A DNA stretch of 64,000 nucleotides. Source: Streptococcus parasanguinis (GTDB taxonomy: Bacteria; Bacillota; Bacilli; Lactobacillales; Streptococcaceae). Location of the stretch: NCBI RefSeq assembly GCF_018499505.1, contig NZ_JAHDAC010000001.1:1-64000 (forward strand). Direction: 5' to 3'. The first letter of the stretch is position 1, and each line of letters starts with the position of its first letter. The notes under the pieces are model-generated. The model worked only from the letters and a program-made list of their open reading frames with translations, was not told the origin of the DNA and ran no database searches. Position numbers and translations under genes: made by a program. Shown here one piece after another: positions 48,777 to 59,477 of the stretch.

Positions 48777-49883
48777 ATGCTGATATTTCCATTGGTGAAT
48801 GATACGAGTCGCAAGATTATTCATATTGATATGGATGCATTTTTTGCTGCCGTCGAAGAAAGAGATAACCCTAGTTTAAAGGGGAAGCCTGTTGTAATTG
48901 GCCAGGACCCTCGTCAATCAGGAGGGAGAGGTGTGGTCTCGACCTGTAACTATGAAGCAAGGAAATATGGCATTCATTCGGCTATGAGTTCCAAAGAAGC
49001 GCTGGATCTTTGTCCCCAAGCGATCTTTATCTCTGGAAATTATGAAAAATACCGAGAAGTGGGCGAGCAGGTTCGTGAGATTTTCAAGCGCTATACAGAT
49101 CTCATCGAGCCCATGAGTATTGACGAAGCCTATCTAGATGTGACGGAAAATAAAATCCAGAGCAAATCAGCTGTCAAAATCGCTCGCTTGATTCAGCATG
49201 CGATCTGGGAAGAGTTGCATCTCACAGCTTCAGCAGGTGTCTCTTATAATAAGTTTTTGGCCAAGATGGCGAGTGACTATCAGAAACCCCATGGCCTAAC
49301 GGTGGTCTTGCCGGAGGATGCCGAGGATTTCCTGAGCCAGATGGACATTGCCAAATTTCACGGGGTAGGAAAGAAGACAGTGGAGCGACTGCATGAGATG
49401 GGGGTCTATACTGGTGCGGATCTTTTAGCCATCCCGGAGATGACCTTGATCGATCGATTTGGGCGCTTTGGCTATGATCTCTTTCGTAAGGCGCGAGGGA
49501 TCCACAATAGCCCTGTCAAGAGCCATCGGATCCGCAAGTCGATCGGAAAAGAGCGGACCTACCGCAAGCTCCTTTATGCTGAGGATGATATTGTAGAAGA
49601 AATTGCCAATCTGTCCAGTAAGGTAGCCCAATCGCTGGAAAAACACGGCAAGCAAGGCAAGACTTTGGTCTTAAAAGTGCGCTATGGAGACTTCACCACC
49701 CTGACCAAGCGAATGACATTGACGGAGCCAACACGAGAGGCTGAGCGGATCAATCGTTCCGCTCGCCAGATTTTTCAAGAAATCGAATCGACAAATACTG
49801 GAATCCGCCTCTTGGGTGTCACCATGACCAATTTCGTCGATCATACTGAGCTGCCTTTGGTGGAAGAAAAAGAAAACGACTAG
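48777..49883 (+). CDS. dinB: DNA polymerase IV
   Basis: Y-family translesion polymerase. 368 residues: palm motifs [17 protein letters not shown] near residue 17 and [11 protein letters not shown] near residue 114 provide catalytic acids; [17 protein letters not shown] near residue 149; helix-hairpin-helix region [16 protein letters not shown] near residue 193; C-terminal little-finger domain. GGAGG ribosome site 6 nt upstream. No LexA box recognised. Convergent with recD2: the two stops share one hairpin. Confidence 0.96.
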   Translation: MLIFPLVNDTSRKIIHIDMDAFFAAVEERDNPSLKGKPVVIGQDPRQSGGRGVVSTCNYEARKYGIHSAMSSKEALDLCPQAIFISGNYEKYREVGEQVREIFKRYTDLIEPMSIDEAYLDVTENKIQSKSAVKIARLIQHAIWEELHLTASAGVSYNKFLAKMASDYQKPHGLTVVLPEDAEDFLSQMDIAKFHGVGKKTVERLHEMGVYTGADLLAIPEMTLIDRFGRFGYDLFRKARGIHNSPVKSHRIRKSIGKERTYRKLLYAEDDIVEEIANLSSKVAQSLEKHGKQGKTLVLKVRYGDFTTLTKRMTLTEPTREAERINRSARQIFQEIESTNTGIRLLGVTMTNFVDHTELPLVEEKEND

Positions 49884-49906
49884 TTTGTTCACTAGTCGTA
49901 TTTTTT
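49877..49906. terminator. Shared hairpin terminator of dinB and recD2
   Basis: CGACTAGT / ACTAGTCG (49877-49898) followed by TTTTTT. Both stop codons (dinB at 49881-49883, recD2 at 49892-49894) lie inside the stem. Confidence 0.8.
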
Positions 49907-52327
49907 GATGTCAAAAAAGGCTGCAATTTCTTCTTCAGTCAGTCCGATCATAGGAGAGATGGTGTGGAGATTGTCTTCTGTCAGTCGATAGACAGTCGGT
50001 TCGTCAGGATCAGCCTTCCTTTCAACAGTTTCTTCCTTGCTTCGTGTAGACTCGACTGTAGCAGAAGCTGTGGCAACAGCTGGAGAAGAGTCTTTGGTTG
50101 CCTCACCTCCATCCAGATCCTTGAAGCGCTCCACCAAGTAGGTCTTGCGCGCAGTACCGGTATTTTTAGTGGCGTAATCAAAGGCGCTGTATTCCCCTAA
50201 GAGGATCAGTTTGCTCTTAGAGCGCGTGATGGCAGTATAGATCAAATTACGCTGCAGCATCCGGTGGCTTTGATTGGTAATGGGCAAAATCACTACCGGG
50301 AACTCACTTCCTTGCGATTTGTGAATACTCATGGCGTAAGCTAAGCGAATCTTGTACCATTCATTGCGCGAGTAGACGATTTCATTGCCATCAAATTGGA
50401 TGGTCAATTCATCTTGCTTGGATTCTGTATATTTTCCTGGGAGAAGATCGGTGATGTAGCCGATATCTCCATTAAAGACATTGCTTTCTGCATCATTGAC
50501 CAGATGGATGACCTTGTCTCCATCGCGGTATTGGCAGTCTGGCGTGTCGAAGACGACCTGATCTTTGACAGCTGGATTGAGAAGGTCTTGCATGAGCGTA
50601 TTGATATTGTCAATGCCGGCCTGGCCCTTGTACATGGGTGCCAAGACTTGGATATCTCGAGCAGGGATTTGACTGCGAAGGGCAGCAGAAGTGATTTGTT
50701 CGATCATCTTAGGGATGTGTTCACTTCCGGCTTCGAAATAAGAGCGGTCGGCTTTTCGTTCTGTGAAATCTTGAGGAAGCTTGCCTTGGCGAATGTCTCC
50801 TGCTAGTGAGACAATGGTCGAGTCCTCACTCTGACGGAAAATATGTTCGAGTTTTGTCTGAGGGATGCTTGGAATCTGCAAGAGATCAGCCAAGACCTGA
50901 CCAGGGCTGACGGAAGGTAATTGGTCGGCATCTCCCACAATCAAGAGTTTGGTATCTGTTGCGATGTTGCTGAGCAATTGATTGGCCAGCCAGGTATCAA
51001 CCATGGAAAATTCGTCCACAATGATAAAGTCTGCGTCCAGATAGTCCTCTAAGTGGCTGGTGTCATCATCTCCTGTCATCCCCAAATGGCGGTGGATGGT
51101 GGCGCTCGGAAGTCCTGTCAGCTCATTCATGCGCCTAGCTGCTCGTCCCGTTGGAGCAGCCAAGAGGATCGGTAGATCTTGTTTCTTGCGAAGATCCAAC
51201 TGGTGGAGTTGGGCATAGACACTGATCATCCCATTGATAACAGTGGTTTTTCCTGTCCCCGGTCCCCCGGTGAGGATAAAGACCTTGTTTTGGATAGCTT
51301 GGTGAATCGCCTCTTTTTGAATCGCATCGTAGCGAATCCCCAGATCTTTTTCAACCGCCTCAATCGCCTGGTTGATTTTCTCAGGGTCAAATGAAGCTTG
51401 CTTTCCTTTTTCTAGGAGGCGACCGATATGACTGCGAATCCCTTCCTCCGCAAAGAAGAGGCTATTGTCAAAGATCTTGGTGTCCACGTTTTGTACCTTG
51501 TCTTCCTCAATGAGGCGTCCTAATTCTTGGGCGACAGTGGAAGGATCCAATTCTACTGGACGAGCTGATTCTAACAGGTCAATGGTATAGCGCAGGAGGT
51601 CCTTGGCTTCAATGTAGGTATTTCCAGTCTCGATAGAGTAGCTAAAAAGGCTGTGGATCAGGCCCGCGCGGAAACGCTCAGGGGCGTCACTTGCAATGCC
51701 CAATTCTTCGGCTAGTTGGTCCGCAATTTTAAAGCCCATACCTTGGATATCTTCCACTAATCGGTAGGGCTGTTGCTCCACGATCTGGAGGGTTTCTTCT
51801 TTATAAAAGTCTTGGATCTGAAAGGCCAATTTATTGGGAATGCCATAGTTGGCTAGTTGGGCGAGAATGCGCTCCGTTCCGTAATTCTGACGGAGTTTTT
51901 CCACAAAAGCCAGGCGGTTTTTCTTGGAGAGACCTGTGATTTCTTCTAATTTTTCAGGGGCCTCCAAAATTTTGTCAATGGTATCGTCCCCATAGAGGTC
52001 CACGATTTTTTGGGCTGTTTTGAGACCAATTCCTTTGAAGTGATCGCTGGAAAAATATTTCACCAAGCCCTTGCTAGAGGGTTTGGCACGTTCATAGCGA
52101 CTGATTTTGAGCTGCTCTCCGTATTTGGGATGATGGACCAGCTCTCCCCAGAAGGTGTAGTCTTCGCCTTCCATGATATCTGCCATGGTTCCTGTCACAA
52201 TAATCTCAAAATCATCAAAGTCTTCGGCATCGGTATCGCTAATGTCGAGCAAGAGGATTCGAAAAAAACTGCTGGGATTTTCAAAAATAATGCGCTCAAT
52301 AGTACCAGAAAAATAATATTCCATCAT
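49892..52327 (-). CDS. recD2: RecD2-type ATP-dependent DNA helicase
   Basis: Superfamily 1B 5'-3' helicase of genome maintenance, RecBC-independent. 811 residues from ATG 52327 (MMEYYFSGTIERI) with AGGAAAG upstream; an 11-residue extension is possible. N-terminal OB-like domain and helix-hairpin-helix repeats (~85-230) mark the RecD2 branch; helicase motifs LTGGPGTGKTTVI near residue 355, ADFIIVDEFSMVDTW near residue 440 and a C-terminal AYAMSIHKSQGSEF near residue 665. The last ~80 residues are a polar linker followed by a short conserved tail. Confidence 0.95.
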   Translation of the reverse strand: MMEYYFSGTIERIIFENPSSFFRILLLDISDTDAEDFDDFEIIVTGTMADIMEGEDYTFWGELVHHPKYGEQLKISRYERAKPSSKGLVKYFSSDHFKGIGLKTAQKIVDLYGDDTIDKILEAPEKLEEITGLSKKNRLAFVEKLRQNYGTERILAQLANYGIPNKLAFQIQDFYKEETLQIVEQQPYRLVEDIQGMGFKIADQLAEELGIASDAPERFRAGLIHSLFSYSIETGNTYIEAKDLLRYTIDLLESARPVELDPSTVAQELGRLIEEDKVQNVDTKIFDNSLFFAEEGIRSHIGRLLEKGKQASFDPEKINQAIEAVEKDLGIRYDAIQKEAIHQAIQNKVFILTGGPGTGKTTVINGMISVYAQLHQLDLRKKQDLPILLAAPTGRAARRMNELTGLPSATIHRHLGMTGDDDTSHLEDYLDADFIIVDEFSMVDTWLANQLLSNIATDTKLLIVGDADQLPSVSPGQVLADLLQIPSIPQTKLEHIFRQSEDSTIVSLAGDIRQGKLPQDFTERKADRSYFEAGSEHIPKMIEQITSAALRSQIPARDIQVLAPMYKGQAGIDNINTLMQDLLNPAVKDQVVFDTPDCQYRDGDKVIHLVNDAESNVFNGDIGYITDLLPGKYTESKQDELTIQFDGNEIVYSRNEWYKIRLAYAMSIHKSQGSEFPVVILPITNQSHRMLQRNLIYTAITRSKSKLILLGEYSAFDYATKNTGTARKTYLVERFKDLDGGEATKDSSPAVATASATVESTRSKEETVERKADPDEPTVYRLTEDNLHTISPMIGLTEEEIAAFFDIKKYD

Positions 52328-52391
52328 TTCTTTCCTTTTTATAAAGCGAGGCTGGGACATACTTGTCTCAGCCTCAGTCTGTTAATCTATA

Positions 52392-53042
52392 CTAATAAGT
52401 TTTGAAAGGGTAGATCGGCCATAGTCTAAAGACGGCTTGCCCTTTGATTTGTTCTTTCTTGAAAGCTCCGACCTGACGGCTATCTTTTGAAACGATCCGG
52501 TCATCTCCAAGTAGGAGGTATTCATCGTCGAGCAACTTCAAGGTGAATTTAGGATTGCCATCCTTGTCTACAGTAAAAGCTTGAGCTGTATTGGCCAATT
52601 GGCGGAAGAGTTCTCCGTTTTCTTCGAACCCTTTTCCAGTGTAGGTTGATTGCAATTTATCTTTTTTGAAACGAGCGATGTAGTTTTTCAAATAGGGCTC
52701 ATTGGTCTTTTTCCCATTGATGTAAAGGGTATCGTTGTCGTACTGGATAGTATCTCCAGGAAGACCGATGACCCGCTTGACGATGTCCTTGGTCTTGCCG
52801 TCGTCGTCTTTTTCATTAGCAACGACAATGTCGAAACGATCAATTGAGAGGTGGTTGACCACAAGGAGATACTCGCTATCTGCTAGGGTTGGATCCATCG
52901 AATGGCCGTCCACCTTGACCGGAGCCCAGAGGTAGATGCGAGAGGCGATAATGAGACCAACAATAATACTGAAGAGGCCCCATTCTTTAAGGAATCTCAC
53001 CACTGGTGAGCTAGATGACTGTTTTGAACTTCTTTTTGACAT
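52392..53042 (-). CDS. lepB: Signal peptidase I
   Basis: Membrane serine peptidase that removes signal peptides. 216 residues: cytoplasmic Ser/Lys-rich N terminus, one membrane helix (~15-35), catalytic Ser in VDGHSMDPTLADSEYLL near residue 43 and general-base Lys in DIVKRVIGLPGDTIQYD near residue 87, then box E GDDRIVSKDSRQVG. 3 bp separate its start from the rnhC end, so the two are co-transcribed. A GAGGCTGAGACA/TGTCCCAGCCTC hairpin lies between it and recD2. Confidence 0.95.
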   Translation of the reverse strand: MSKRSSKQSSSSPVVRFLKEWGLFSIIVGLIIASRIYLWAPVKVDGHSMDPTLADSEYLLVVNHLSIDRFDIVVANEKDDDGKTKDIVKRVIGLPGDTIQYDNDTLYINGKKTNEPYLKNYIARFKKDKLQSTYTGKGFEENGELFRQLANTAQAFTVDKDGNPKFTLKLLDDEYLLLGDDRIVSKDSRQVGAFKKEQIKGQAVFRLWPIYPFKTY

Positions 53043-53045
53043 AAC

Positions 53046-53945
53046 TTATCTTTCTAGTAATTTCTTTGCTTTTTCTGTGTTTTTAAAATGGAGTTTGGCA
53101 CAATAATCCAGAGCCTTCATCCCATAGGTCTGAAGCAATTTAGCAGCGACTTGGTCTGACTTCGCTCCTGCTCCACTAGGGAGATTAAAGCCCAGTTCCT
53201 TGCCCAGATCTTCCAGATTTTGAAGGAAGAGATTGCGGGCGATGATGGAACTAACTGCAACAGATAAATATTTACCTTCTGCTTTTTCTTCCAACTCAAT
53301 GGCTTGCGTGACCTGATTTTTTTCAGCTTTCACGTATTTTTGGTAGTTTTTAGCCGTCGTAAAGGCATCGATCACAATTCGCTCTGCTTGGACTCCTTTA
53401 TTTAATAGAAGATAGATGGCCTGATTGTGCAGTGCCACTTTGACCGAAACAGCATTGTAGCCAGAAGCAATGACTTCATTGTACTTCTTTGGAGACAATA
53501 AGAGTGCTTGGTGCTGGATGTTTTCCTCAAGGAGAGGAGCCAATTGCTGAATTTTTCGATCATCCAAGGTCTTTGAATCCCCAACACCGAGCTTTTTGAG
53601 CCAATCGTGCTGGTCAGGTGTGACAAAGGATGCAACGACGGTAAGTCCACCAAAATAAGAGCCGTTTCCAACCTCGTCGGTTCCGATCATGGCTAAATCT
53701 TGTCCTGCAGATGAAGTAGTAGAACCTTTAGAGGTCCCAGCATCTTGCCCGAAAAAGGCCAGGTAAGGAGTAAGGTCATTGCCCTGAAGCAAGACTTTTC
53801 CAGACTTGTAGATCGAAACGGTCGCTCCCTCTAGTCGAAAGAAATAATCCATATGAGGATTCTTGCTTTGAGAGAGAGAACGGCGATAGGTATGGACAAA
53901 ATCAAGGATTTGCTCCTGTGTTGGAGTGAGTGTCATACTTTCCAT
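53046..53945 (-). CDS. rnhC: Ribonuclease HIII
   Basis: Removes RNA from RNA-DNA hybrids. About 299 residues, with an N-terminal TBP-like substrate-binding domain (~1-85) and the RNase HII/HIII catalytic core: [15 protein letters not shown] near residue 95 (D and E), [15 protein letters not shown] near residue 195, [15 protein letters not shown] near residue 232. Start placed at ATG 53945 (MESMTLTP) by resemblance to pneumococcal RnhC; ATG 53936 is the alternative. First gene of rnhC-lepB, divergent from zapA. Confidence 0.94.
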   Translation of the reverse strand: MESMTLTPTQEQILDFVHTYRRSLSQSKNPHMDYFFRLEGATVSIYKSGKVLLQGNDLTPYLAFFGQDAGTSKGSTTSSAGQDLAMIGTDEVGNGSYFGGLTVVASFVTPDQHDWLKKLGVGDSKTLDDRKIQQLAPLLEENIQHQALLLSPKKYNEVIASGYNAVSVKVALHNQAIYLLLNKGVQAERIVIDAFTTAKNYQKYVKAEKNQVTQAIELEEKAEGKYLSVAVSSIIARNLFLQNLEDLGKELGFNLPSGAGAKSDQVAAKLLQTYGMKALDYCAKLHFKNTEKAKKLLER

Positions 53946-54081
53946 AACCACTATTGTACCACAAATTCAGGGAGAGAGGGAGCAAAAAGAAAGAAAGAAT
54001 CCACTGGAAAATCCCTGTGAAGAGGGGCTTTGCTACTGACAAAGCTAGCCTTTTTTGGTATAATACCGTGAGGTGATTTTT

Positions 54082-54372
54082 ATGGCGAGCTTAAATAGAT
54101 ATAAATTTACATTTGGAAATAAAGCGCTCACTTTAACAACCAACCATGATAATTTGTTTATGGAAGAAGTCGAACGTGTTGCGAAAGAAAAATACCAAGC
54201 AATTAAGGAACAAATGCCAGAGGCAGATGATGAAACCATCGCGATCTTATTGGCAGTAAATAGTTTGTCCATGCAGCTGAATCGCGAGATTGAGTTTGAT
54301 GACAAAGAAAAAGAATTAGATGATTTTCGTCGCAAGGCTTTAGACGACTTAAAGGATAAATCATCCAAATAA
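54082..54372 (+). CDS. zapA: Cell division protein ZapA
   Basis: FtsZ-ring stabiliser. About 96 residues with ASLNRYKFTFGNKALTLTT at the N terminus, a conserved globular ZapA domain and a long C-terminal coiled coil rich in Glu/Lys. Start at ATG 54082 with GAGGTGA upstream. Operon with cvpA 10 bp downstream. Confidence 0.88.
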   Translation: MASLNRYKFTFGNKALTLTTNHDNLFMEEVERVAKEKYQAIKEQMPEADDETIAILLAVNSLSMQLNREIEFDDKEKELDDFRRKALDDLKDKSSK

Positions 54373-54382
54373 GAGGAGATAC

Positions 54383-54937
54383 ATGTTAACTTTCTTAATC
54401 TTATTGATTTTGGCATGGAGCTTTTATATTGGCTATGCAAGAGGGATTATCCTCCAGTCCTATTACTTTCTAGTGACCTTAGTGGCCCTCTTGATTGCAG
54501 GTGGCAGCTATAAGGGACTAGCCAAGGTGTTGTCTCTATGGGTGCCTTTTTCGAGTCCCACCCAGCAATCGGTGAATTATTTTTATGCCAACCGCTACCT
54601 ATTTCAATTAGATGACATCTTTTATGCAGGTTTAGCATATGTATTGATTTTTGCGATGATCTACCTGATTGGTCGTGTGATTGGGATCTTTATGCACTTG
54701 GTACCTCAGCCAGAAAAACTAGAGGATCGCAAGTATCAAATTGGAGCGGGTGTGATCGCCGTCGTGATAACTCTCTTGGTCATCCAGATGGGCTTGACTG
54801 TCCTTTCAACGGTTCCCATGGCTTCCATCCAAAATAGACTAAATGCAAGTGGATTGATCCGCTTTATCATCCTTCATACCCCGATCAGTTCCAGTCTGTT
54901 CCACAAATTGTGGGTGACTGCGATTATCGGAGCTTAA
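54383..54937 (+). CDS. cvpA: CvpA-family membrane protein
   Basis: 184 residues with four hydrophobic segments (~1-20, ~30-50, ~75-100, ~110-140) and the family opening LTFLILLILAWSFYIGYARG. Named after the E. coli colicin V production gene; physiological role unclear. AAGAGGAG ribosome site; the zapA-cvpA-mutS2 order is conserved in Firmicutes. Confidence 0.88.
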   Translation: MLTFLILLILAWSFYIGYARGIILQSYYFLVTLVALLIAGGSYKGLAKVLSLWVPFSSPTQQSVNYFYANRYLFQLDDIFYAGLAYVLIFAMIYLIGRVIGIFMHLVPQPEKLEDRKYQIGAGVIAVVITLLVIQMGLTVLSTVPMASIQNRLNASGLIRFIILHTPISSSLFHKLWVTAIIGA

Positions 54938-54956
54938 GGAGCAAAAATGAAGAAAG

Positions 54957-55000
54957 GAGTGAGACAAGTCCGATTCAAGGAAGGACGCTCACTTTTTTTG
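54957..55000 (+). terminator. Hairpin with T-run between cvpA and mutS2
   Basis: Stem with outer GTGAG/CTCAC and inner GTCC/GGAC pairs followed by TTTTTTT, 10 bp before the mutS2 ribosome site. It probably attenuates or ends zapA-cvpA transcription. Confidence 0.65.
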
Positions 55001-55010
55001 TAGGAGAAAC

Positions 55011-57350
55011 ATGAATAAAAAAATCTTAGATATTCTGGAGTTTGACAAGGTCAAGCAACTCTTTGAACCCTATCTACAGACAGAACAAGGGGAGATGGAG
55101 CTAGCAGCCCTTACTCCAACTGATAAAAAAGAAAGCATCGAAACGGCCTTTATGGAGCTAGAAGATATGGAGCAGATCCTCTTGGAAGAGCCTCGCTTTG
55201 CCGTATCGACCATTCAAGATGTCCGTTCAGTGGCCAAGCGTTTGGAGATGGAGGCATCCCTCAATATCGATGAATTACTAGCGCTAAAAGCTGTTCTTCG
55301 GGTGACACATGAGCTCAAGGATTTCTACGACAACTTGGAAAATGTCCGTCTGGAAAGGCTCAATCGCCTCTTTGACAACTTGGTGGATTTACCTCGCCTA
55401 CAAGGTGGGCTTCAAGCTATCAACGAAGGAGGCTTTGTCGAGTCTTTTGCCAGTGAAAAATTGGCCAAAATTCGTCGCCGAATCCAGGAAAATGAACACC
55501 AGGTCAGAGAGATTCTACAAGACCTGCTGAAAAGCAAGGCCGATATGTTAGTGGATGCTGTGATTGCTAGTCGGAATGGCCGCAATGTTCTACCAGTAAA
55601 AAACACCTATCGTAACCGCATTGCAGGGGTGGTCCACGATATCTCAGCCAGCGGGAATACCGTTTATATCGAGCCTCGGGCAGTGGTCAATCTTAATGAA
55701 GAAATTGCCAACCATCGAGCCGATGAACGGTATGAAATCATTCAGATTCTGGAGGAATTGTCTGACACCCTGCGCCCTCACGCAGCAGAGATTGCAAATA
55801 ACGCTTGGATTATCGGTCACTTGGACTTGATCAAAGCCAAGTATCGGTTTATGCGCGATTGTAAGGCAGTGGTACCAGAGGTTAGCAGCAATCGCTCTAT
55901 TCAGCTATTGCAATTACGTCATCCCTTGATTGAAAATGCCGTCGCGAATGACCTGCATTTTACCGAGGACTTGACAGAAATCGTGATTACCGGTCCCAAT
56001 ACAGGGGGGAAAACCATCATGCTAAAAACGCTGGGACTAGCGCAAATTATGGCCCAGTCTGGTCTTCCCATCTTAGCGGATCCAGGTAGTCGTGTAGGCA
56101 TCTTCTCACAAGTCTTTGCAGATATTGGAGATGAACAATCGATCGAGCAGAGCTTGTCGACCTTCTCCAGTCATATGACCAATATCGTATCTATCTTGAA
56201 TCAAGTAGATACTGCCTCCTTGATCCTTCTGGATGAGTTGGGGGCTGGAACCGATCCTCAAGAGGGGGCTGGCCTTGCTATTGCTATCCTAGAAGACCTG
56301 CGCTTACGCGGGATTAAGACCATGGCGACAACCCACTATCCAGAGCTCAAGGCTTATGGAATTGAGACTGCAGGAGTGCAAAATGCCAGCATGGAATTTG
56401 ATACAGCGAGTCTGCGTCCGACCTATCGCTTCATGCAAGGAGTTCCTGGTCGCTCCAATGCCTTTGAAATTGCCCGCCGTTTGGGCTTGTCTGAGACCAT
56501 TATCCAGGATGCCATGAAGATGACCAATACGGATAACGATGTCAATCAGATTATTGAAAAATTGGAGGCACAGACCTTAGAAAGTCGCAAGCGCTTGGAT
56601 ACCATTCAAGAGGTCGAGCAAGAAAATCTCAAATTCAATCGTGCTCTTCGAAAACTCTATAACGAACTGACCAGAGAGAGAGAAACAGAGCTCAATAAGG
56701 CGAGAGAAGAGGCCAAGGAAATTGTGGACATGGCCCTCTCAGAGAGTGACCGTATCCTTCAAGGACTTCACGCAAAATCCCAGTTGAAACCACATGAGAT
56801 CATTGAAGCCAAGGCTCAATTGAAAAAACTAGCGCCTGAGACCGTCGACCTTTCTAAAAATAAGGTCTTGAAAAAAGCCAAAAAGGCGCGTGCTCCTAAG
56901 GTAGGAGATGAAATCTTGGTTATCAGCTATGGCCAACGCGGAACCCTGGTCAAGCAACTCAAAGATGGTCGCTGGGAGGCGCAAGTCGGCTTGATCAAGA
57001 TGACCTTGGAAGAAAAAGAATTCAACCTCATCAAGGCTGAAAAAGAAGCGGCTCAACCTAAGAAACGCCAGGTGAATGTCGTCAAACGCTCCAACACGAG
57101 TGGGCCCAGAGCACGTCTGGACCTCCGTGGAAAACGCTATGAAGAGGCCATGCAAGAGCTAGATGGCTTTATCGATCAGGCGTTGCTCAACAATATGGCC
57201 CAAGTCGATATCATCCACGGGATCGGGACGGGAGTTATCCGTGAAGGGGTGACCAAGTACCTCCGCCGCAACAAACATGTCAAAAGATTTGAATATGCCC
57301 CACAAAATGCGGGCGGAAGTGGCGCAACCATTGTTACGTTTAAAGGATAA
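55011..57350 (+). CDS. mutS2: Endonuclease MutS2
   Basis: MutS-family protein lacking the mismatch-recognition domain; restrains recombination and rescues collided ribosomes in Firmicutes. 779 residues: lever/clamp domains (~1-310), ATPase with Walker [16 protein letters not shown] near residue 328 and Walker [20 protein letters not shown] near residue 405, coiled-coil (~510-600), KOW-like segment, and C-terminal Smr domain with [12 protein letters not shown] near residue 704 and [15 protein letters not shown] near residue 730. GGAGAAAC ribosome site. Followed by hairpins and RNA copy 3. Confidence 0.96.
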   Translation: MNKKILDILEFDKVKQLFEPYLQTEQGEMELAALTPTDKKESIETAFMELEDMEQILLEEPRFAVSTIQDVRSVAKRLEMEASLNIDELLALKAVLRVTHELKDFYDNLENVRLERLNRLFDNLVDLPRLQGGLQAINEGGFVESFASEKLAKIRRRIQENEHQVREILQDLLKSKADMLVDAVIASRNGRNVLPVKNTYRNRIAGVVHDISASGNTVYIEPRAVVNLNEEIANHRADERYEIIQILEELSDTLRPHAAEIANNAWIIGHLDLIKAKYRFMRDCKAVVPEVSSNRSIQLLQLRHPLIENAVANDLHFTEDLTEIVITGPNTGGKTIMLKTLGLAQIMAQSGLPILADPGSRVGIFSQVFADIGDEQSIEQSLSTFSSHMTNIVSILNQVDTASLILLDELGAGTDPQEGAGLAIAILEDLRLRGIKTMATTHYPELKAYGIETAGVQNASMEFDTASLRPTYRFMQGVPGRSNAFEIARRLGLSETIIQDAMKMTNTDNDVNQIIEKLEAQTLESRKRLDTIQEVEQENLKFNRALRKLYNELTRERETELNKAREEAKEIVDMALSESDRILQGLHAKSQLKPHEIIEAKAQLKKLAPETVDLSKNKVLKKAKKARAPKVGDEILVISYGQRGTLVKQLKDGRWEAQVGLIKMTLEEKEFNLIKAEKEAAQPKKRQVNVVKRSNTSGPRARLDLRGKRYEEAMQELDGFIDQALLNNMAQVDIIHGIGTGVIREGVTKYLRRNKHVKRFEYAPQNAGGSGATIVTFKG

Positions 57351-57358
57351 GTCAAGCC

Positions 57359-57377
57359 CTAGCTTTTCATTAGCTAG
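57359..57377 (+). terminator. Hairpin after mutS2
   Basis: CTAGCT / AGCTAG with 7-nt loop, 9 bp after the stop. A near-identical hairpin with a T-run recurs at 57805-57823, on the other side of RNA copy 3. No T-run remains here. Confidence 0.5.
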
Positions 57378-57405
57378 ATTCAGATTGAAGAAAAAGTTAT
57401 CTTAG

Positions 57406-57705
57406 AAACTTTCCTTAGGTGAGTACGGACGTCAGCGAACTTCGAAGAAGTTCCATGACTAAATTAAGATACAGAGGGCGTCTGCGGATAAAGTCAAAAT
57501 AGGAAGTTTGACGCGGAATCTTTTGATTCTAGGAGAACTTATCTTTTTGACACAATCCGCAGCCTGAGTTCAATTCGTTTTGAGCCCCTTCCCTTTTCAA
57601 TTTTTAGGCTCAGGCTAAAACAGTTCCCCAAACTGTTTTACTCTCAAAACTCCCGAGTGACTGAAACAATTGTGTTTCAGTCACTTTTCTCACGGCGGAA
57701 AGTTT
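57406..57705 (+). ncRNA. Putative structured RNA, family copy 3 (long form)
   Basis: About 300 nt. Shares both arms with the other copies: AACTTTCCTTAGGTGAGTAC... at 57407 and CTCACGGCGGAAAGTT ending 57704; hairpin GAACTTC(GAA)GAAGTTC at 57437-57453; distal stem GTGACTGAAAC / GTTTCAGTCAC (57657-57684). The loop hairpin is replaced by ~190 nt with further stems: CTGCGGAT/ATCCGCAG (57482/57555), GTCAAA/TTTGAC, GAATC/GATTC, AGCCTGAG/CTCAGGCT (57561/57609), AAAACAGTT/AACTGTTTT (57617/57631). Not coding. Confidence 0.65.
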
Positions 57706-57804
57706 CAGTATATGTTTGAATGAGCCTATTAGTATGTATCAGTTTTAATTATTCTATATCACTTAAGTTGTTTTAAGTAAAAAAATTTATCTACATTCTA
57801 AATC

Positions 57805-57829
57805 CTAGCTGTTTATCAGCTAGTTTTTT
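57805..57829 (+). terminator. Terminator after RNA copy 3
   Basis: CTAGCTG / CAGCTAG with 5-nt loop, then TTTTTT. Confidence 0.8.
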
Positions 57830-57955
57830 AAAATCTTACATAATGAAAATATTTGAAAGTTGTTGAAAAGGATTCGCTTTTATATCTGATTTTCAGTAGG
57901 TCCTCGCTTTTAAAAGTGCTATAATAGAGGCAATGAATGATTTGGGAGGATACGC

Positions 57956-59374
57956 ATGCGTAAACGTGAAAGTGCAGATTCGTGTACAACGATTCTAGTC
58001 GGAAAAAATGCTAGCTATGATGGTTCGACCATTGTAGCACGAACAGAGGATTCTCAAAATGGCGTTTTTACGCCCAAGAAATTGATCGTGGTTAAACCGG
58101 AAGATCAACCGCGTCATTACAAGTCTGTTTTATCAACTTTTGAAATCGACTTGCCAGATAATCCAGTTCGCTATACAGCGGTTCCAGATGCCATTCCTAA
58201 AGACGGGATCTGGGGAGAAGCTGGGATCAATGTCTATAATGTAGCCATGAGTGAGACAGAGACCATTACGACCAATAGCCGTGTGCTAGGGGCAGATCCT
58301 CTTGTAGAGAGTGGCATCGGTGAGGAAGACATGCTGACCCTGGTCTTGCCTTATGTTAAGACCGCCCGCGAAGGGGTCTTGCGTCTCGGAAAGATTTTGG
58401 AAGAGTATGGAACTTATGAGTCTAACGGGATTGCGATTTCAGATGTGAATGAAATCTGGTGGTTGGAAACCATCGGAGGTCACCACTGGATGGCGCGCCG
58501 TGTTCCAGATGATGCCTATGTGACCAACCCAAACCAACTGGGAAGTGATTATTTTGAATTTGGCAATCCAGATGAGTTTCTTTGTGACCCGGATCTTGAA
58601 CGTTTTGTCACAGAGCACCATTTGATTCTGGATCAAGAAGGGAAAGGCTTTAATCCACGCTATGCCTTTGGTAGCCAAAAAGACAAGGACCGTCACTACA
58701 ATACACCGCGGGCTTGGGCCATCCAGCATTTCCTCAATCCTGAAATCGAGCAGGATCCACGGAGTTTTGAGATTCCTTGGTGTCAAAAACCTTATCGCAA
58801 GGTGACGATTGAAGATGTCAAATATGTCTTGAGCAACCACTACCAAGACACCATCTACGATCCTTATGGTCCTGAAGGAGATCACGTGAGTCAGCGGACC
58901 TTCCGGACGATCGGGATCAACCGGACCAGCCAGACAGCGATTCTGCAATTGCGCCCCAATAAACCACAAGAAACGACAGGTATCCAATGGATTTCTTATG
59001 GCTCCATGCCTTACAATACAGCCGTTCCTTTCTTTACCCAAGTGGATACAACGCCAGACTACTTTGCCAATACGACGGCTAAGGTAACAACGGATTCCTT
59101 CTACTGGGCCAACCGGATTATTGCAGGACTAGCAGATCCTCACTATGCTCACCATGTTGGTGATTTGGACGATTACCAAGAAACGACAATGGCCTGGGGA
59201 CATGCGCGCATCAATAAAGTCGATCGTGCACTTGCAGCAGGTGAAACCGTTGATTTTGAAGCGGAAAACCAAGCTATGAGTGATCAAATCCAGGAAGCGA
59301 CAGATCAACTCTTGGACAAGATTTTGCTCGATGCTAGCAACCTCATGACCAATCACTTCTCCTTGAGTGATTAA
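57956..59374 (+). CDS. C69-family dipeptidase (PepD-like)
   Basis: 472 residues, Ntn-hydrolase dipeptidase of the PepD/PepDA group. Catalytic Cys at residue 10 in [20 protein letters not shown]; a short propeptide before it would be removed autocatalytically. Further family motifs [16 protein letters not shown] (~22-37), [29 protein letters not shown] split across ~62-92, and a [11 protein letters not shown] segment (~158). No signal peptide or membrane anchor, unlike the paralogue at 39063. GGAGG ribosome site. Like that paralogue, it is preceded by a copy of the structured RNA family. Confidence 0.92.
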   Translation: MRKRESADSCTTILVGKNASYDGSTIVARTEDSQNGVFTPKKLIVVKPEDQPRHYKSVLSTFEIDLPDNPVRYTAVPDAIPKDGIWGEAGINVYNVAMSETETITTNSRVLGADPLVESGIGEEDMLTLVLPYVKTAREGVLRLGKILEEYGTYESNGIAISDVNEIWWLETIGGHHWMARRVPDDAYVTNPNQLGSDYFEFGNPDEFLCDPDLERFVTEHHLILDQEGKGFNPRYAFGSQKDKDRHYNTPRAWAIQHFLNPEIEQDPRSFEIPWCQKPYRKVTIEDVKYVLSNHYQDTIYDPYGPEGDHVSQRTFRTIGINRTSQTAILQLRPNKPQETTGIQWISYGSMPYNTAVPFFTQVDTTPDYFANTTAKVTTDSFYWANRIIAGLADPHYAHHVGDLDDYQETTMAWGHARINKVDRALAAGETVDFEAENQAMSDQIQEATDQLLDKILLDASNLMTNHFSLSD

Positions 59375-59419
59375 AAACCGTATATTTTCAGGTGATTTGC
59401 AATATATTTACAGAAATAA

Positions 59420-59448
59420 TTGACAAACTTTTGAAAATCAATTAAAAT
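59420..59448 (+). promoter_or_regulatory. Promoter of riboswitch-agcS transcript
   Basis: TTGACA (59420-59425), 17-bp spacer, TAAAAT (59443-59448). Confidence 0.8.
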
Positions 59449-59477
59449 AGAGAAAATTACATACGACCGAATGAAGT

